Shown here: positions 61,501 through 64,000 of the stretch, piece by piece | Numbering within the stretch: the stretch's first letter is position 1 | How the letters are laid out: each line of letters begins with the position of its first letter | DNA from: an uncultured Saprospiraceae bacterium | GTDB taxonomy: Bacteria > Bacteroidota > Bacteroidia > Chitinophagales > Saprospiraceae | Assembly: GCA_937928405.1 (NCBI GenBank) | Contig: CALFWZ010000016.1 | Span: forward strand, 1-64,000 | Direction: 5' to 3' | DNA length: 64,000 nt | Made by a program: the position numbers and the translations under genes | The notes under the pieces: model-generated | Database searches by the model: none | What the model was told of the DNA's origin: nothing | The model's input: the letters and a program-made list of their open reading frames with translations, nothing else

Positions 61501-64000
61501 CCGCCAACAATAAGGAAATATTCGCCTCTTTATTTAACCCCTTAAAATTAAGTTCCCATTTACCTGGTTCCAAAATCTCTTGATAAGGTTGTCCTTCTTC
61601 TTCGTAAATGACTGTACGAAGGATCTCGTGTCGATCAATAATTCCTCTTAAAGCCTGCTCTAATATAGTTGGATTCAAATTATTATTGAACCACTGTATT
61701 TTTGGAACATGGTATTGGGTACTCCCTCCAAGTTGGTCAATGAACCACAGCCGTTCTTGCCCGAAAGACAAAGGAATTCGTTCAGGTCGCACGGCCACTT
61801 TTTCGACTCCTGTTTGCCCTTCAATTTCTTCCTGTTCCTCGATAATTCCTGCCAATTCTTCTATGGTTGGGTGTAAAAACAAATCTTTGGCTTGGATATC
61901 CACTTTTAATGTTTTACGAATCGAAGAAACAACACGTGTCGCTAATAAAGAATGGCCTCCCAGTTCGAAAAAATCATCGTTTATCCCAACTCGATCTACT
62001 AGTAATACCTCCATCCAGATGTTGGATAAAGTTTCTTCTAATTCGTTGCGAGCTGCCATAAAATCATGATCAACCAATGAAGCGACATCTTGATTGGGTA
62101 AAGCTGCTTTGTCTAATTTACCGTTCGTGGTCAATGGCATTTTTTCCATTTCAACAACCAGAGTAGGAACCATGTAGGCAGGTAATTTCGATTGTAAAAA
62201 AGTCAGAATATCCTGTTTGGCAAAAACACCATTTGGAACGACATAAGCAATTAATCGCTTGTTACCAGAAACATCCGCTTTTGCCAAAACTGCATTTTCA
62301 CTCACTTGCTCTGAAGCATTTAATACATTTTCTATCTCACCTAACTCAACCCGATACCCTCTTATTTTGACTTGATTGTCTTTTCGGCCAATATATTCCA
62401 TATCGCCGTTTGACAAATATCTGGCCAGGTCACCGGTTTTATAAAGTCTAGAATTTCCGGATGGATCGAAAGGGTTTTTAATAAAGCGTTCCTTTGAAAG
62501 TTCTGGTCGGTTCAAATAATTTCTGGCCACACCATCTCCCCCAACATAAATTTCACCCGTCACTCCTATTGGTACCAACTTTCGATCTTCATTTAAAATA
62601 TAGGAATACAAAGTAGGAATTGGAGTTCCAATATTACTGCGGTTCTCAACAATTTCTTGCGCTTTTATTTCTTTGTATGTCACATGTACTGTCGTCTCTG
62701 TGATCCCATACATATTGATTAGTTTACATTTCGAATAGGTCGATTTCCATTCATCTAATTGAGCCGGTGCCAAGGCATCTCCGCCAAAAATCACATAACG
62801 CAAATCAGGTAAAGCATAATTAGAAATACATTCATCTTTTAAACTATAAAAAGAGGCCGGAGTCTGGTTTAACACGCTAACTTTTTCAGTAGCTAATAAT
62901 TCTGCAAAAGAAGCAAAATCTTTTGTTGTATCAGGTGGGACAACCACCAACTTACCACCAAATAATAGTGCACCAAAAATTTCCCAAACAGAAAAATCAA
63001 AACAAAATGAATGGAATAGCGTCCAGACATCGTCAGATCTAAAATCAAACAAGGGGCGATCCGTTTTGAACAGACGAACCACATTTCTGTGTTCTAGTAC
63101 AACACCTTTTGGCAAACCCGTCGTGCCAGAAGTATAAATGACATAAATAGAATGTTCCGGCATTAATTCAACCTCATTAACAGTGGAAGATTCTTGTTGA
63201 ATTTCCTTCCAATCATTATCTAAAAGAATGGACGTTAATCCATATTTTCCAAAAAGTGGTTGGTAATGATGGGTTGTCAACATTAGTTGAAGTTTGGCAT
63301 CCTTTACAATAAAATCAATTCGATCAACAGGATAATTAGGATCGATCGGAACATAAGTTCCACCTGCTTTTAGAATACCTAAAATTCCGACTATCATTTC
63401 TATAGATGGAGAAACAGCTATTCCAACTAATCCATTTTCTTTCACACCTTTTTTTCGAAGATAATTCGCGAGTCGACTTGATTGATCATTCAGATCTGCA
63501 TAGCTTAGTTCATGCTCGTGGAAAGAGAGCGCGATATTATCAGGAGTTTCGTTTACCTGTTCCAAAAATAAATCAACTACCGTCTTCTCCGTTGGATAAG
63601 TAATATTTTTATTATCCAGTTGCGGAAGCAGTTGTTTTCGTTCTTTTGCTGTTATTGGATTTAAATCCACTACCCTAGCATTATTATTTCTAGTCAATTG
63701 TGTAAGCAGTTCTTCGAAGTGTTTCTGGATCATTTCAATAATAGAAGCAGAGAGCAATTCTTCATTGTATCGGAACATCAATTCCATCTCATCATCCAAT
63801 CCAACAGTAACCGTAAGAAGGAAGTTAGATTGCTCTTTCATACTGACCTCTCCCACCTTCAGTAAGCGTTCCTTTTCGGATAAGACTTCACTGATGGGAT
63901 AATTTTCAAAAATTAAAATATTATCAAACAACTCCCCCTTAGTTCCGATCTGTTGTTTGATCGTATTTAATGAAGTATACTGATATTCTCTGGCCTCTGT
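58580..64000 (-). CDS. NRPS, partial: end of a C domain, then A-T-C-A-T (modules 1 and 2, both Thr)
   Basis: 1806 residues are visible; the frame continues past base 64000, so the TTG at 63931 is internal. The edge sequence (REYQYTSLNTIKQQ, then LFDNILIFENYP) is the end of a condensation domain. A1 follows (62090-63600), T1 near 61950, C2 about 60480-61800 (HHIAADG), A2 58895-60410, T2 near 58760 (GGHSLLATR twice), and the tail ends VKVIEI. The first A domain has YTSGTTGLPKG, the second YTSGSTGQPKG. More modules may precede it. Confidence 0.95.
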   Translation of the reverse strand, partial: TEAREYQYTSLNTIKQQIGTKGELFDNILIFENYPISEVLSEKERLLKVGEVSMKEQSNFLLTVTVGLDDEMELMFRYNEELLSASIIEMIQKHFEELLTQLTRNNNARVVDLNPITAKERKQLLPQLDNKNITYPTEKTVVDLFLEQVNETPDNIALSFHEHELSYADLNDQSSRLANYLRKKGVKENGLVGIAVSPSIEMIVGILGILKAGGTYVPIDPNYPVDRIDFIVKDAKLQLMLTTHHYQPLFGKYGLTSILLDNDWKEIQQESSTVNEVELMPEHSIYVIYTSGTTGLPKGVVLEHRNVVRLFKTDRPLFDFRSDDVWTLFHSFCFDFSVWEIFGALLFGGKLVVVPPDTTKDFASFAELLATEKVSVLNQTPASFYSLKDECISNYALPDLRYVIFGGDALAPAQLDEWKSTYSKCKLINMYGITETTVHVTYKEIKAQEIVENRSNIGTPIPTLYSYILNEDRKLVPIGVTGEIYVGGDGVARNYLNRPELSKERFIKNPFDPSGNSRLYKTGDLARYLSNGDMEYIGRKDNQVKIRGYRVELGEIENVLNASEQVSENAVLAKADVSGNKRLIAYVVPNGVFAKQDILTFLQSKLPAYMVPTLVVEMEKMPLTTNGKLDKAALPNQDVASLVDHDFMAARNELEETLSNIWMEVLLVDRVGINDDFFELGGHSLLATRVVSSIRKTLKVDIQAKDLFLHPTIEELAGIIEEQEEIEGQTGVEKVAVRPERIPLSFGQERLWFIDQLGGSTQYHVPKIQWFNNNLNPTILEQALRGIIDRHEILRTVIYEEEGQPYQEILEPGKWELNFKGLNKEANISLLLADEISRPFNLKIDHPIRASLFSLENGGYGLVLVLHHIAADGWSMNILINEFLDLYNGLLNNKKLDLPVLDIQYADYALWQKSALSGDALEEKLNFWENQLKGLTSSKLPLDYKRPAIQTFNGATYNFEIDFSLTSRLNQLCQKQGVTLYMFLLSVFKVLLYRYSGQSDICIGSPVANRNQKDLEQLIGFFVNTIALRSEVNSTQNFNEFLNQVKHTVLDGYNVQDAPFEKVVERIVTELDRSISPIFQVMFTLQNAPNVIHLEGASEEILTKNSDSIDDKVDVFPGQQTSKFDLTLYAFEVADGLSFSMEYCTDLFQRSTIEKMARHFRNLLSSAVLDVELKLSELEMLDTTEKKQLLEFNNPEIAYPNELTVVDLFAEQVVKTPKNTAVVFKNKAITYAELDQRSNQLAHFLHQKGVRAESLVGICLDRSIEMVIGILGILKAGGVYVPIDPDYPADRISYILEDSNAPFIISKESFDHLFENFEGALILVDRESKTIDRFSKESLAISLLPSNAMYIIYTSGSTGQPKGVVIEHRNIVRLFKPNKPLYDFGSTDVWTLFHSFCFDFSVWEMYGALLFGGKLVVVPKEVTKDPIQYSALLDKEGVTILNQTPGSFYNLQNYFLDQYPESVIRFVIFGGEALDPKQLRVWKKQYPQCRLINMYGITETTVHVTFKEITLADIDLGISNIGRAIPTLNCYILDEDRNLVPEGIGGEIYVSGAGLARGYLNRAALTDQRFLANPFIQDSTFHQRLYKTGDIGRWLPDGSIEYLGRKDDQVKIRGYRIELGEIEGVLSECAQVSQAVVKVIDIKQIGKTLLAYIVPKGNFDKVGIQIYLKKKLPEYMIPYLMPINNLPLTVNGKIDKKALLEPVDFSRWLQKEYVAPRNEIETQIAQIWREILGIERVGVHDHFFDLGGHSLLATRAVATIRKRMNINFPLRILFEYPTIDDLGKYISMIQKHSSGSNEDQVKVIEI
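58895..60410 (-). other. Module 2 adenylation domain, predicted Thr
   Basis: From FDFSVWE, LNQTPG, IFGGEA, NMYGITETTVH: DFWNIGMVHK (Thr). Very close in sequence to module 3 across the whole domain. Confidence 0.75.
62090..63600 (-). other. Module 1 adenylation domain, predicted Thr
   Basis: From FDFSVWE, LNQTPA, IFGGDA, NMYGITETTVH: DFWNIGMVHK (Thr). More distant from modules 2 and 3 outside the code. Confidence 0.75.

Noticed and set aside
36716..62069. Plus-strand frames of 60 to 153 codons opposite the NRPS genes
   Set aside because: They repeat at homologous places in each module, as expected for antisense shadows of conserved domains.
63931..63933. TTG as the start codon of the first NRPS gene
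   Set aside because: The frame is open to base 64000 and upstream codons encode the end of a condensation domain.
1..64000. CRISPR arrays, tRNA, rRNA, insertion sequences, prophage
   Set aside because: No regular repeat-spacer array, cloverleaf, transposase or phage structural gene was seen on either strand; short tRNA-like RNAs could be missed by eye.

Overview
The window is AT-rich chromosomal DNA from a member of the Bacteroidota. The taxon call rests on promoters of the Bacteroidota kind (TTTG, about 20 bases, then TAnnTTTG), a large DUF5686-type outer-membrane protein, a CRTAC1/ASPIC repeat protein, short Crp/Fnr regulators and many small lipoproteins. I cannot place it to genus. I see no rRNA, tRNA, CRISPR array, insertion sequence or prophage.

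Bases 1 to about 19,900 are ordinary housekeeping and accessory genes, mostly on the minus strand. They comprise the end of a MocR-like aminotransferase, a frameshifted barrel-like protein, two Crp/Fnr regulators around a three-gene operon (HabA-like membrane protein, thioesterase, P-loop kinase-like ATPase), and small lipoproteins. A compact NAD-salvage region follows: a deoxyribosyltransferase-like protein, a NAMPT/NadV-like enzyme, a short divergent PRPP-synthetase homologue and an NrtR-like Nudix regulator. The PRPP-synthetase/NAMPT operon has a promoter flanked by an operator-like palindrome. Then come accD, hemE, an HNH-derived AP2 protein, ribD, a DUF5686 protein, a DUF4403-like protein, a second thioesterase and a Nudix hydrolase. 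Bases 19,900 to 21,200 are a gene graveyard: two decayed gene fragments surround a small cysteine-containing lipoprotein. A 1130-residue FG-GAP/ASPIC protein follows.

From 24,654 to the right edge lies a large biosynthetic locus, all on the minus strand and open at its 5' end. Four contiguous NRPS genes, separated by 6 to 25 bases, carry nine complete A-T units, eight full condensation domains plus one cut by the window edge, and a terminal thioesterase. Reading specificity-code residues by eye, the ordered prediction is Thr-Thr-Thr-X-Ile-X-Gly-Leu-Gly, then release. No epimerisation or methylation domain is visible. The gene junctions carry TubC-like N-terminal docking domains and short acidic C-terminal tails. 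Downstream are a BlaI/BlaR1 pair with its own two-operator promoter, then the tailoring genes: a CmlA-type diiron beta-hydroxylase, two different O-carbamoyltransferases of the TobZ/NodU family, and an SGNH hydrolase with a TPR-like insert.

The most interesting proposal is that this locus makes a carbamoylated, beta-hydroxylated Thr/Gly-rich peptide. CmlA-type enzymes act on carrier-bound amino acids, and a carbamoyltransferase needs a hydroxyl, which the new beta-hydroxyl or the three Thr residues would supply. The A-domain predictions come from codes I extracted by eye and recalled from the literature. The product is unknown and the start of the assembly line lies outside the window.
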